NCBI GenBank assembly: GCA_021798875.1
Contig: JAJZBN010000011.1
Coordinates: 1 to 54,056, forward strand
Length of the DNA stretch: 54,056 bases
Origin: a bacterium
GTDB lineage: Bacteria > SZUA-79 > Acidulodesulfobacterales > Acidulodesulfobacteraceae
Direction: 5' to 3'
The translations under genes and the position numbers were made by a program. Positions 35,934 through 44,787 of this stretch are shown here, in pieces. Positions within the stretch are counted from its first letter, which is position 1; every line of letters starts with the position of its first letter. The notes beneath the pieces were generated by a model, which did not search any database, was not told the origin of the DNA, and saw nothing but the letters and a program-made list of their open reading frames with translations.

Positions 35934-38546
35934 ATGAATCTTAATAACTTTACTATAAAATCTCAGGAATTAATAGAACTTACGATAAATACGGCTAAAG
36001 AGTCTAAAAATCCGGAAATATCGGATTTGCATTTGTTGTATGCCCTGCTCAATTACGACGAAAACAGCATTGCCTTATCTATTTTTAAAAAAATAGGCAT
36101 TGACTTAAAATCTTTTACCGAACAATTAGAAACGGCGCTGTCTAAACTTGCCGTGGTAGAAGGAGGAATGGAACCGGCTTTCTCTTCGCCTATGAAGCGT
36201 ATTTTAGATGCGGCGGAAAAGAATAAAAATTTTATGAAAGACGATTTTGTTTCGGTCGAGCATTTCGTTCTTGCAATGTTTGACGTTAAAGATACAAAGT
36301 CTTACGAAATATTAACTAAATTCGGTTTAACCAAAGACGGCGTTCTTAAAGTTCTCACCGATATAAGAGGAAATACCAAAGTTACGGACCAGAATCCCGA
36401 AGACAAATATCAGGCGTTGGAAAAATATACCGTAAATTTAACCCAGCTTGCAAAATCAGGAAAAATAGATCCGGTTATAGGCAGAGACGGCGAAATAAGA
36501 AGAATTATGGAAGTGTTGTCAAGACGCACTAAAAACAATCCCGTTCTTATAGGCGATCCGGGCGTCGGCAAGACGGCGATAGTAGAAGGGCTTGCCAAAA
36601 GAATCGCAGACGGGGACGTTCCCGAAATTCTTAAAGAAAAAACAGTTCTTTCGTTAGACCTGGGTTCTCTAATAGCGGGAGCTAAATACAGAGGCGAATT
36701 TGAAGACAGGCTTAAAGCGGTTGTTAAAGAGATAAAGTCTTCCGAAGGCAGGATAATAATATTTATTGACGAACTGCATAATCTTGTCGGCGCCGGAAAA
36801 TCCGAAGGAGCGATGGATGCCTCAAATCTTCTGAAACCGGCTCTTGCAAGAGGAGAGTTAAGAGCTATAGGAGCGACGACGCTTGACGAATACAGAAAAT
36901 ACATAGAAAAAGATGCTGCGCTGGAAAGGAGATTTCAGCCTGTTTTCGTAGACGAACCGTCCGTAGAAGATACTATTTCCATACTAAGGGGGCTTAAAGA
37001 AAGATATGAGGCTTATCACGGCATAAGAATAAAAGATTCAGCCTTAATTGCGGCGGCTACGCTGTCGCACAGATATATTACGGACAGATTTTTGCCTGAT
37101 AAGGCTATAGATCTTGTCGATGAAGCTTCTGCAAAATTAAGAATAGAAATCGATTCTCTTCCCGCGGTTCTCGACGAAGTTCAGAGAAATATCATAAGAA
37201 TCAAGATAGAGCAGGAAGCGTTAAAAAAAGAAAAAGACGAACAATCCAAAAAAAGATTGAAAGAGCTTGACGAAGAGCTTGCGAATCTGGAAGAAGACTT
37301 TAATCAGAAGAAGGCAAAATGGCATAACGAAAAAGAGTATATACAAAAAATAGGCGAAATCAAAAAAGAAATAGACTCTCTAAGAATTGAAGAACAAAGA
37401 TATGAAAGAGAAGGAAAATACGATAAGGTGGCGGAAATAAGATACGGCAAATTAAACGAACTGGAAAAGAAACTTGAAGACTTAAATAAATCATTGATTG
37501 CAATGCAGGAAAACGGAAGTTTTTTAAAAGAAGAAGTAGATTCGGAAGACATTGCAAGGGTAGTTGCTAAATGGACCGGAATACCCGTTTCCAAACTTAT
37601 GGAAGGAGAAAAAGAGAAACTTCTTAAAATAGAAGAACATCTTCACGCCAGGGTAATATCCCAGAATGAAGCAATTAACAGCATAGCTAATACTATCAGG
37701 CGTTCCCGCGCAGGTTTATCTGACGTAAATAAACCCATAGGTTCTTTTATGTTTCTTGGACCGACCGGCGTCGGAAAGACGGAACTGGCAAAAGCTCTTG
37801 CCGAATTTTTATTCGACGACGAAAATAATATAGTAAGAATTGATATGTCCGAGTATATGGAAAAGCATGCCGTATCTAGACTTATAGGCGCTCCTCCGGG
37901 CTATGTCGGTTACGAAGAGGGCGGTCAGCTTACTGAAGCAGTCAGAAGACGTCCTTACAGCGTAGTTCTGTTCGACGAAGTAGAGAAAGCCCATCAGGAT
38001 GTGTTCAACGTAATGCTTCAGCTTCTCGACGACGGAAGACTCACCGACGGACAGGGAAGAACGGTCGATTTTAAAAATACGATTGTCATAATGACATCTA
38101 ACATAGGTTCCGATATTATACAAAATTACAGCGGCAAGCAATATGAAGAAATGAAAAACAGCGTTACCGGAATTTTAAAAAATTATTTCAGACCGGAGTT
38201 TTTAAACAGGTTAGACGATATAGTAATATTCCGTGCTTTAGATGAAAGCGATATAATGAAAATCGTCGAAATACAACTGAAAAAACTTGTTGACGTGCTT
38301 AAGGAAAGAGGCATAGACGCCGAATATACGGATTCTTTGCTGAAGTTTATAGCAATGGAAGGCTACGATCCTGTTTACGGCGCAAGACCCTTAAAGAGAG
38401 CGGTTAAGTCTTTTATACAGGATAAAATTGCCGTCGATTTATTATCCGGCGCAATCGTTTCAGGCGATTCTATAGTTATAGACTACAAGGAAGAATCCGG
38501 CGTAATCGTCGAAAAGATTACGGTAGTTACACCCGAACCCGTCTAA
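35934..38546 (+). CDS. clpB: ClpB disaggregase
   Basis: ClpB is the Hsp104-type disaggregase that works with DnaK and small heat-shock proteins. The 870-residue protein has a Clp-N domain (1-145), D1 with GDPGVGKT (207-214) and pore loop KYRG (251-254), a coiled-coil middle domain (about 405-530, with long heptad-like runs of E, K and L), and D2 with GPTGVGKT (609-616) and the normal pore loop GYVG (656-659). There is no ClpP-docking tripeptide before FRPEFLNRLDD, as expected. GGAGG precedes the ATG. The canonical pore loop contrasts with the neighbouring ClpA-like protein. Confidence 0.97.
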   Translation: MNLNNFTIKSQELIELTINTAKESKNPEISDLHLLYALLNYDENSIALSIFKKIGIDLKSFTEQLETALSKLAVVEGGMEPAFSSPMKRILDAAEKNKNFMKDDFVSVEHFVLAMFDVKDTKSYEILTKFGLTKDGVLKVLTDIRGNTKVTDQNPEDKYQALEKYTVNLTQLAKSGKIDPVIGRDGEIRRIMEVLSRRTKNNPVLIGDPGVGKTAIVEGLAKRIADGDVPEILKEKTVLSLDLGSLIAGAKYRGEFEDRLKAVVKEIKSSEGRIIIFIDELHNLVGAGKSEGAMDASNLLKPALARGELRAIGATTLDEYRKYIEKDAALERRFQPVFVDEPSVEDTISILRGLKERYEAYHGIRIKDSALIAAATLSHRYITDRFLPDKAIDLVDEASAKLRIEIDSLPAVLDEVQRNIIRIKIEQEALKKEKDEQSKKRLKELDEELANLEEDFNQKKAKWHNEKEYIQKIGEIKKEIDSLRIEEQRYEREGKYDKVAEIRYGKLNELEKKLEDLNKSLIAMQENGSFLKEEVDSEDIARVVAKWTGIPVSKLMEGEKEKLLKIEEHLHARVISQNEAINSIANTIRRSRAGLSDVNKPIGSFMFLGPTGVGKTELAKALAEFLFDDENNIVRIDMSEYMEKHAVSRLIGAPPGYVGYEEGGQLTEAVRRRPYSVVLFDEVEKAHQDVFNVMLQLLDDGRLTDGQGRTVDFKNTIVIMTSNIGSDIIQNYSGKQYEEMKNSVTGILKNYFRPEFLNRLDDIVIFRALDESDIMKIVEIQLKKLVDVLKERGIDAEYTDSLLKFIAMEGYDPVYGARPLKRAVKSFIQDKIAVDLLSGAIVSGDSIVIDYKEESGVIVEKITVVTPEPV

Positions 38547-38555
38547 AACTTTATT

Positions 38556-38595
38556 TTTGCCATTTTGACAATAATATTATTGTCAAAATGGCAAA
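38556..38595. repeat. Perfect 40-bp palindrome after clpB
   Basis: The arm TTTGCCATTTTGACAATAAT (38556-38575) is followed directly by its exact reverse complement. It lies 10 bp after the clpB stop. As RNA it would fold into a long hairpin, which could act as a terminator or 3' stabiliser, although only Ts upstream of it, not downstream, are present. It abuts the repeat that follows, so it may be part of the same mobile repeat. Confidence 0.7.
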
Positions 38596-38651
38596 TTAAA
38601 GGTGTCAGATTAAAGGTGTCAGATTTATTTATTTGCTTACTGCCGACTGGG
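38594..38651 (-). repeat. Dispersed repeat copy (GACACCTTTAATT / AGTCGG family)
   Basis: On the minus strand this reads CAGTCGGCAGTAAGCAAATA, then AATAAATCTGACACCTTTAA, with the unit TCTGACACCTTTAA present twice. The same sequence, in plus orientation, occurs at 51383-51439 and 53903-53945. It lies between the 40-bp palindrome and the sigma-54 promoter of the degP gene. Confidence 0.7.
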
Positions 38652-38682
38652 TTTAACGTAATTTATTACTTTTATTTTTAAG

Positions 38683-38698
38683 TGGCACGTTTTTTGCA
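38683..38698 (+). promoter_or_regulatory. Perfect sigma-54 (-24/-12) promoter of degP
   Basis: TGGCACGTTTTTTGCA matches the sigma-54 consensus TGGCAC-N5-TTGCW exactly, with GG at -24 and GC at -12 spaced 10 bp apart. It is 45 bp ahead of the degP ATG in the right orientation. Expression would need an RpoN holoenzyme and an AAA+ enhancer-binding activator; neither gene nor an obvious upstream activator site is in the window. Confidence 0.8.
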
Positions 38699-38743
38699 TT
38701 AATAAAATTAAATAATAAAAATTAAGCGAGGGTTTTTAAAATT

Positions 38744-40237
38744 ATGAAATTGAAATTGAAGTCAGATTCAAAAATTATAGGCGCAGGAGTAGCCGTTCTT
38801 ATCGGTATAATTGCAGGGGTTATAATAACAGCCAATCTGCATCTTTTTAAAAAATCTATGGCGGAAGGAACCGCTCCGGTAATTTACACAACCACGAATT
38901 CTACTATGCCCGCGCAGAACGGACCTAGCAATTTCATAGCTTTAATAAAAAAAGATAAACCTTTCGTCGTAAATATAAGGACTACTCAAAAAGTTAAGAG
39001 CGGTCCTTTTCAAATGTACGAAAGTCCATTCGGATCACAGCCTAACCCGTTCGGTAATTTTTTTAAAAATTTTTTCAACAATGCTCCGCAGACTACATAT
39101 ACCGAAGAAAGTTTAGGTTCCGGAGTAATTATAAGCAAAAACGGATACATAATTACCAATAACCACGTCATAAAAGGAGCTACCAAAATATATGTAAAAC
39201 TTTCTACCGGCAAAACGTTTAGAGCAAAGGTTATAGGTAAGGATCCGCAGGTCGATCTTGCACTGCTTAAAATAAACGACGGCAATAATCTTCCGGCGGC
39301 GGTACTTGGTGATTCCGCAAAATCTCAAATAGGCGAATGGGTACTTGCAATAGGAAATCCATTCGGCTTAGGCTGGACGGTAACAAACGGAATAATAAGC
39401 GCAAAAGGCAGAGCTATAGGAGGACCTTACGAGGACTTTATTCAAACAAATGCCGCAATTAATCCAGGAAACAGCGGAGGTCCTCTGATAAATATGAAAG
39501 GCCAGGTAATAGGCATTAACACGGCAATTATAAAAGGGGCACAAGGAATAGGTTTTTCTATACCGGTTAATGTTGTAAAAGAAATTCTTCCGCAGTTAGA
39601 AACAGGCAAAATAACAAGAGGCTGGCTTGGAATAGAAATTCAGGAAATCACTCCGTCTCTTAAGAAAGCATTTAATCTTCAAACTACCCGTGGAGCGCTT
39701 GTTTCTTCGGTTGTTCCCGACGGTCCAGCGGCAAAAGCCGGTTTAAAAAGCGGCGATGTGATAATTAAATATAACGGAATAAAAGTAAAAGAGATGTCTC
39801 AGCTTCCTTGGTTAGTCGGCAATACAAAACCCGGAACGACGGTTCCGATAGAAGTAATAAGGAACGGAAAGAAGATAGCGTTAAATATAACGGTTGGCAA
39901 TTGGAACAGCAAAAGCAACGTTTTTAACGAAAAAACGCAAAAAATTTCTGCAAAAAAATTAGGAATAACGGTTATTCCGCTTAATCCTCAAAATATGCAG
40001 AGTTACGGGATACAAAACGTTCATCATGGAGTTATAGTTTCAAAAGTTATACCCGGCGGCGCAGGTCAAAGAATGGGTATAATGCCAGGTGACGTTATAG
40101 AGTCGATCAACCATCATATCGTCAATAATATTTCTGAATATGTCGCCGATATAGACAGGGCGGAAAAATCAAAACAGTTCCTGTTTTATATAAGACGCGG
40201 AAATATGAAACTTTATCTTGCATATTCTATAAAGTAA
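38744..40237 (+). CDS. degP: DegP/HtrA (Do) periplasmic serine protease
   Basis: This 497-residue envelope protease/chaperone has an N-terminal membrane segment (about 11-33) that is either an uncleaved anchor or a signal peptide. The trypsin-like domain has the triad His141 (TNNHVIKGA), Asp171 (VDLALLKI) and Ser244 (PGNSGGPL). Two PDZ domains follow (about 285-390 and 400-495), with LGIEIQEITP and GVIVSKVIPGG motifs. A glycine/Asn/Pro/Phe-rich loop at 95-118 corresponds to the LA loop. It is preceded by a perfect sigma-54 promoter and followed by a strong terminator, so it is probably a single-gene transcript. Confidence 0.95.
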   Translation: MKLKLKSDSKIIGAGVAVLIGIIAGVIITANLHLFKKSMAEGTAPVIYTTTNSTMPAQNGPSNFIALIKKDKPFVVNIRTTQKVKSGPFQMYESPFGSQPNPFGNFFKNFFNNAPQTTYTEESLGSGVIISKNGYIITNNHVIKGATKIYVKLSTGKTFRAKVIGKDPQVDLALLKINDGNNLPAAVLGDSAKSQIGEWVLAIGNPFGLGWTVTNGIISAKGRAIGGPYEDFIQTNAAINPGNSGGPLINMKGQVIGINTAIIKGAQGIGFSIPVNVVKEILPQLETGKITRGWLGIEIQEITPSLKKAFNLQTTRGALVSSVVPDGPAAKAGLKSGDVIIKYNGIKVKEMSQLPWLVGNTKPGTTVPIEVIRNGKKIALNITVGNWNSKSNVFNEKTQKISAKKLGITVIPLNPQNMQSYGIQNVHHGVIVSKVIPGGAGQRMGIMPGDVIESINHHIVNNISEYVADIDRAEKSKQFLFYIRRGNMKLYLAYSIK

Positions 40238-40291
40238 ATAATATAATAAAAAGTTTTCTCAAAACCAAGACAAACTGTAAGCTTTCCATCA

Positions 40292-40341
40292 CTCCTCCTA
40301 AAGGTGGCCCGGTTCCGTAAAAAGAGCCGGGCTATTTTTTT
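40292..40341 (+). terminator. Rho-independent terminator, preceded by an anti-SD-like C-rich run
   Basis: GCCCGGTTC (40307-40315) pairs with GAGCCGGGC (40324-40332) through one G-U pair, with an 8-base loop, followed by TA and seven Ts: a strong intrinsic terminator for degP. Just upstream, CTCCTCCT (40292-40299) is complementary to Shine-Dalgarno sequences. The GC-rich block stands out from the AT-rich surroundings. It could also be the 3' end of a small RNA. No tRNA-Sec is present. Confidence 0.8.
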
Positions 40342-40370
40342 ATCTTGCCGTATGATAAAATATTACTGCA

Positions 40371-42329
40371 ATGAACAATAATTTTATTCTCGGAACCGCC
40401 GGCCATATCGACCACGGAAAATCTTCTTTAATTAAAGCATTAACCGGTATAGAGACCGACAGATTGGAAGAAGAAAAAAAACGGGGTATAAGTATTGTTT
40501 TGGGTTATGCCGATATGAGGTTTTCTTCCGGTATTTCCGTCGGTATTGTAGATGTCCCAGGTCACGCTAAATTTATCAAGACTATGGTTTCCGGTTCAAC
40601 TGGAATGGATGGAGTTTTGCTTGTTATAGCCGCAGACGACGGAATAATGGCGCAGACCAAAGAGCATCTGTTTATTTTAAAACTTCTAGGAATAAATCTT
40701 GTAATTCCGGTAATAACTAAAATCGATTCAGTTTCTTCCGAAATACTCGTAAAAAGAGAATTTGAAGTAAAGCAATTTTTAAAAGCATACGGCTATGAAA
40801 AATATTCGCCTAATATTTTTAATGTATCGACAAAAACCGGAAAAGGTATCGAAGAATTAAAAAAAAATATAGAAAAAATTTTTTTAGAATATAATTTTCA
40901 GAGACAATATAATAAAATTTATGCTCCTACGAAAGTTTTTTTGCCTATAGACAGAATTATTTCTTCTAAAGGTTTCGGGACGATTTTGGCAGGCACATTA
41001 AAGTATGGAACTTTTAAAGTAAACAATGAAATCCAGATAATGCCGCAGGGAATAACGGCAAAAGTAAAAAGCATAGAATCCCATAATAAACCGGTAGATA
41101 CGGCTTTTAAATCAATGAGAATATCCGTAAACGTACCTTCGGTTAAAAAAGAAAACGTAAAATTTGGAGATGTTATTTCCGAAAAAGATTCTTTAACGGC
41201 ATCCGATGCCGTTTTAGCCAAAACTTTTTACGATTTTGAAAATAAAAAAGACCTTAAAAGCCATATTAACTTAATGTTTATGACCGGAACATCATCCGTT
41301 ACGGCTAAAATAATAGTTTTTAATAAAGAAAAAAAAATTAAACCAGGAGAATTTTCCTATGTTTTGTTTAAACTAAACGGCGAAATAGCTTCTATGACAG
41401 GCGAAAAATTTATTATAAGGGATATAGGAGCCGGAAAAACTATCGGCGGCGGTACTATTATAGATTCTTCGGCTGATTACGAATATTTTGAAATATTTAA
41501 CGAATTATTCGAAAAAATTATTTCCGATAATGCAAACGACGCCGTTTACGGTTTTATAGAAATATTCAAAGCCGTTAATTTAGAAAGTATTTATAAAAAA
41601 TTTAATTTAAATTCATCCGATTTTTTTGAAATTATAGAACGGTTAAAAAAAGACGGAAAAATAATTACGGGCAATAAAAACAGGTATGCATATACGTCGG
41701 ATTTTTATAATAAAGGGAAAAAGATATTAGCTGATATTATAGAGAAAAATAAAAAAATTTACGGCAAAACGGAACTTTTTAATATTTTTACCAAAGATTT
41801 AAACGAAAAAAATATTTACAAAACGGTTTATAAAACGGCGGATATTTTTTTCGATATTTTGATAAACGACTTGCTGTACGAAAAGTATATATCCTACGAC
41901 GGTATGGGAAATATACTTCCTAAAGGACTTGAATCGGCAAAAGAAATTAATTTTGAAATTCCTGCGGAATATGCCGGCGCGGCAAATAAAATAGAATATT
42001 TATTAGCTTCTAACGGAAACAGCGTACCTGATTACGGCGAAATAGAAAAAAAAATAGCATTACCGAGAAAAACGCTAAATTATATATTGAGTTTAATGCT
42101 TAAATCGTCCAAAATCGTGAAAGTTAAAAATGATATATATTATTTAAAGGAACAGATAGACGCCATAAAATCAAAATTAGACGTTTTTTTCGATAACAAT
42201 GAAAAATTGGAGCCTAAAGACATAAAAGAAATTGCCGGAGTTTCAAGGAAATATGCCATACCTTTGCTGGAATATTTCGACGGTATCGGATATACCGTAA
42301 AAAAAGGAGAATACAGAATAAAAAAATAA
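40371..42329 (+). CDS. selB: Selenocysteine-specific elongation factor SelB
   Basis: SelB delivers Sec-tRNA(Sec) to UGA codons followed by a SECIS hairpin. The 652-residue protein starts with an EF-Tu-like G domain (G1 GHIDHGKS at 11-18, EKKRGISI for switch I, DVPGH for G3, TKID for G4). Domains II/III follow, then winged-helix repeats at the C-terminus (from about residue 390) that bind SECIS RNA. The C-terminal part is AT-rich in DNA and lysine-rich in protein. It shows that the organism decodes selenocysteine; selA, selC and selD are not in the window, and no UGA-containing selenoprotein gene was recognised here. Confidence 0.93.
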   Translation: MNNNFILGTAGHIDHGKSSLIKALTGIETDRLEEEKKRGISIVLGYADMRFSSGISVGIVDVPGHAKFIKTMVSGSTGMDGVLLVIAADDGIMAQTKEHLFILKLLGINLVIPVITKIDSVSSEILVKREFEVKQFLKAYGYEKYSPNIFNVSTKTGKGIEELKKNIEKIFLEYNFQRQYNKIYAPTKVFLPIDRIISSKGFGTILAGTLKYGTFKVNNEIQIMPQGITAKVKSIESHNKPVDTAFKSMRISVNVPSVKKENVKFGDVISEKDSLTASDAVLAKTFYDFENKKDLKSHINLMFMTGTSSVTAKIIVFNKEKKIKPGEFSYVLFKLNGEIASMTGEKFIIRDIGAGKTIGGGTIIDSSADYEYFEIFNELFEKIISDNANDAVYGFIEIFKAVNLESIYKKFNLNSSDFFEIIERLKKDGKIITGNKNRYAYTSDFYNKGKKILADIIEKNKKIYGKTELFNIFTKDLNEKNIYKTVYKTADIFFDILINDLLYEKYISYDGMGNILPKGLESAKEINFEIPAEYAGAANKIEYLLASNGNSVPDYGEIEKKIALPRKTLNYILSLMLKSSKIVKVKNDIYYLKEQIDAIKSKLDVFFDNNEKLEPKDIKEIAGVSRKYAIPLLEYFDGIGYTVKKGEYRIKK

Positions 42330-42353
42330 AACATCCCTTTTTTTCCTTTTTTT

Positions 42354-42362
42354 TGCTATAAT
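42354..42362 (+). promoter_or_regulatory. Extended -10 promoter of the menaquinone genes
   Basis: TGCTATAAT is a perfect extended -10 box about 80 bp ahead of the ubiD-family start. A T-rich stretch precedes it, and no good -35 is visible, as is common for extended -10 promoters. Confidence 0.5.
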
Positions 42363-42443
42363 AAAAGACGGAATAAACTTTAACTTAATTTCCAAAAATT
42401 TAATTTATAATATTAAAATAACAAAATTAAAATAAAAAACTAT

Positions 42444-43895
42444 ATGCCTTACAGAGACTTGCACGAATTTATCGGAGTTTTAGAAAAAGACGGCGACTTA
42501 AAAAGAATCGGCGCACCGGTTGACAGGATTTTAGAAATAGCCGAGATTGCAGACAGGATGGTAAAAAAAGAAGGTCCTGCTCTTTTATTTGAAAACGTTA
42601 AAGGATACAATTTTCCGGTTCTGATAAATATGTTCGGCTCTAACAAGCGCATATTAAAAGCTTTTGAAGTCGAAAATTTAGACGACGTCGCAAAAAGAAT
42701 AGATGAAATTATAGACCCCGACATTCCGACGAATTTTTTCGAAAAGATAAAATCGCTTTCAAAGCTTAAAAAACTTGCCGACTATATGCCTAAGACGGTA
42801 AAAAACGCAAAATGCAAAGATGTTATAATAGATAAACCGCCTCTTTTAGATATTCTGCCCGTTTTAAAAACATGGCCGGAAGACGGTGGACCGTTTATTA
42901 CGCTTCCGCTTGTTTTTACCAAGGATCCCGAAAAAGGTTCTACTAACGTAGGTATGTACAGGATGCAGGTTTACGACGATACGACATGCGGGATGCACTG
43001 GCATATACATAAAGACGGCGCAAGACATTTCAGGAAATATAAAGAACTGGGTCAAAAAATACCTGTTTCCGTAGTCATAGGTTCAGATCCGTCCGTTATT
43101 TATTCTGCAACGGCCCCGCTGCCTCCCGATATCGAAGAGATGATGTTTGCAGGTTTTTTAAGAGGCGAAGCGGTTGAATTAGTTAAATGCGAAACTAACG
43201 ATATATATGTTCCTGCCAACGCCGAATTCGTACTTGAAGGATACATAGACCCGGACGAGGATTTAAGATTAGAAGGACCTTTTGGCGATCATACGGGATA
43301 TTATTCGCTGGAAGATTTTTATCCAGTTTTTCACGTAACTTTGATAACGCACAGGAAAGATGCCGTATATCCGGCTACGATAGTAGGTAAGCCTCCTATG
43401 GAAGACTGCTATATAGGAAAAGCCACGGAAAGGTTTTTTCTTCCCGCTATAAAAAAGATTTTTCCGGAAATAGTAGATATGAACCTTCCTTTCGAGGGAA
43501 TATTTCACGACCTTGCTTTCGTAAGCATTAAAAAAAGTTATCCGGGGCATGCAAAAAAGATTATGCACGGTATCTGGGGGCTGGGTTTAATGATGTTTAC
43601 CAAAATTATAGTGATACTTGACGAAGACGTAAACGTTCAGGATAGGAGCGAAGTTATCTGGAGGATTTGCAACAATATAGACCCTAAAAGAGATATAACT
43701 TTCGTCGAAGGACCGATAGACGTTTTAGAACATGCTTCGGATATTCCCAATTACGGCTCAAAAATGGGCATCGACGCTACTAAAAAATGGGCTTCGGAAG
43801 GCTATAAGAGAAAATGGCCGAACGATATCGTTATGTCCGAAGAAATAAAAAAACTTGTCGATGCAAAATGGAAAGAGTACGGTATCGATGCTTAA
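42444..43895 (+). CDS. ubiD: UbiD-family prenylated-FMN decarboxylase (menaquinone pathway)
   Basis: UbiD-type enzymes decarboxylate aromatic acids with prenylated FMN made by UbiX. The 483-residue protein shows the family blocks MPYRDLHEFIGVLEKDGDL, NVGMYRMQVYDDTTCGMHWH, ATAPLPPDIEEMMFAGFLRG and LEGPFGDHTGYYS, which includes the catalytic Glu/Arg region. Its neighbours ubiA, ubiX and mqnE place it in futalosine-type menaquinone synthesis, where it would act on the prenylated or unprenylated dihydroxynaphthoate acid (role of MqnL). It overlaps ubiA by 8 bp. Confidence 0.92.
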   Translation: MPYRDLHEFIGVLEKDGDLKRIGAPVDRILEIAEIADRMVKKEGPALLFENVKGYNFPVLINMFGSNKRILKAFEVENLDDVAKRIDEIIDPDIPTNFFEKIKSLSKLKKLADYMPKTVKNAKCKDVIIDKPPLLDILPVLKTWPEDGGPFITLPLVFTKDPEKGSTNVGMYRMQVYDDTTCGMHWHIHKDGARHFRKYKELGQKIPVSVVIGSDPSVIYSATAPLPPDIEEMMFAGFLRGEAVELVKCETNDIYVPANAEFVLEGYIDPDEDLRLEGPFGDHTGYYSLEDFYPVFHVTLITHRKDAVYPATIVGKPPMEDCYIGKATERFFLPAIKKIFPEIVDMNLPFEGIFHDLAFVSIKKSYPGHAKKIMHGIWGLGLMMFTKIIVILDEDVNVQDRSEVIWRICNNIDPKRDITFVEGPIDVLEHASDIPNYGSKMGIDATKKWASEGYKRKWPNDIVMSEEIKKLVDAKWKEYGIDA

Positions 43896-44775
43896 AAAAA
43901 TAAAAAATACTTTAGAATTAGTAAAATTTTCCCATACTATTTTCGTTCTGCCTTTTGCGCTTAGCGCTTTTTTTCTTGCTTTTTACGATAAATATCCAGG
44001 TTCTTTCGGCGCGCCTTTTTTTTACTATAAAATAATATGGATTATTATAGCTATGGCTTCCGGACGAAGCGGAGCTATGGCATTCAACAGGATAATAGAC
44101 AGAAAAATAGACGCTAAAAACAAAAGGACAATGTCGAGAACGCTTCCAAAGGGCGAACTGTCGGTTTTATACAGCGTTATTTTTGGAATACTGTCTTACG
44201 CCGTTCTTATAATCGCGGCGTACGAACTCAATTTTACCTGTTTCGTTCTTGCTCCTTTAGTGATAGCTTTTGTAACTTTTTATTCTTTTACCAAAAGATT
44301 CACTTTTTTTTCCCATCTCGTGCTTGGAATAAGCATGGCGTTAGGACCCATAGGAACTTGGCTTGCCGTAACCGGCAGTTTGGATTATAAAATTTTAATT
44401 CTCGGTCTTGCGGTAGTTTTCTGGGGAGCAGGTTTCGATATCCTTTATGCCGTAATGGATTACGATTTCGATATTGCAAACGGGCTTTTTTCGGTGCCTG
44501 CGAAATTCGGAATAAAAAATGCCGTAATAATTGCCAGAATACTGCATTTATTTGCACTGTTCTGTCTTATTTATTTATATTTTTTATTTAATCTTAATTT
44601 TTTATATATTATCGGTATAATACTCGTAGCCGGATTTTTTGCGTACGAGCATATTTTGGTTTTTAAAAGTTTGGATAATATCGATATGGCGTTTTTTGCC
44701 ATGAACGGTTATATATCTATCACTTTTTTCGTATTTATATCGTTAAATATGGCATATCATTATAAATTATTATAA
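43888..44775 (+). CDS. ubiA: UbiA-family prenyltransferase (menaquinone pathway)
   Basis: This is a 295-residue membrane prenyltransferase with about eight or nine hydrophobic segments. The first Asp-rich/NR motif reads AMAFNRIIDRKIDAKNKRT, and the second appears as DILYAVMDYDFD; both bind Mg-prenyl diphosphate. It would attach the isoprenoid chain to the aromatic acid made by the Mqn pathway (role of MqnP). The ATG at 43888 overlaps the ubiD stop (ATGCTTAA); an upstream in-frame start inside ubiD is unlikely. Confidence 0.92.
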   Translation: MLKKIKNTLELVKFSHTIFVLPFALSAFFLAFYDKYPGSFGAPFFYYKIIWIIIAMASGRSGAMAFNRIIDRKIDAKNKRTMSRTLPKGELSVLYSVIFGILSYAVLIIAAYELNFTCFVLAPLVIAFVTFYSFTKRFTFFSHLVLGISMALGPIGTWLAVTGSLDYKILILGLAVVFWGAGFDILYAVMDYDFDIANGLFSVPAKFGIKNAVIIARILHLFALFCLIYLYFLFNLNFLYIIGIILVAGFFAYEHILVFKSLDNIDMAFFAMNGYISITFFVFISLNMAYHYKLL

Positions 44776-44787
44776 ATTATTTTATAA

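Noticed and set aside
40238-40370. tRNA-Sec (selC) next to selB
   Set aside because: No acceptor stem, TCA anticodon loop or CCA-adjacent long arm; the only structure is a terminator hairpin with a C-rich run before it.
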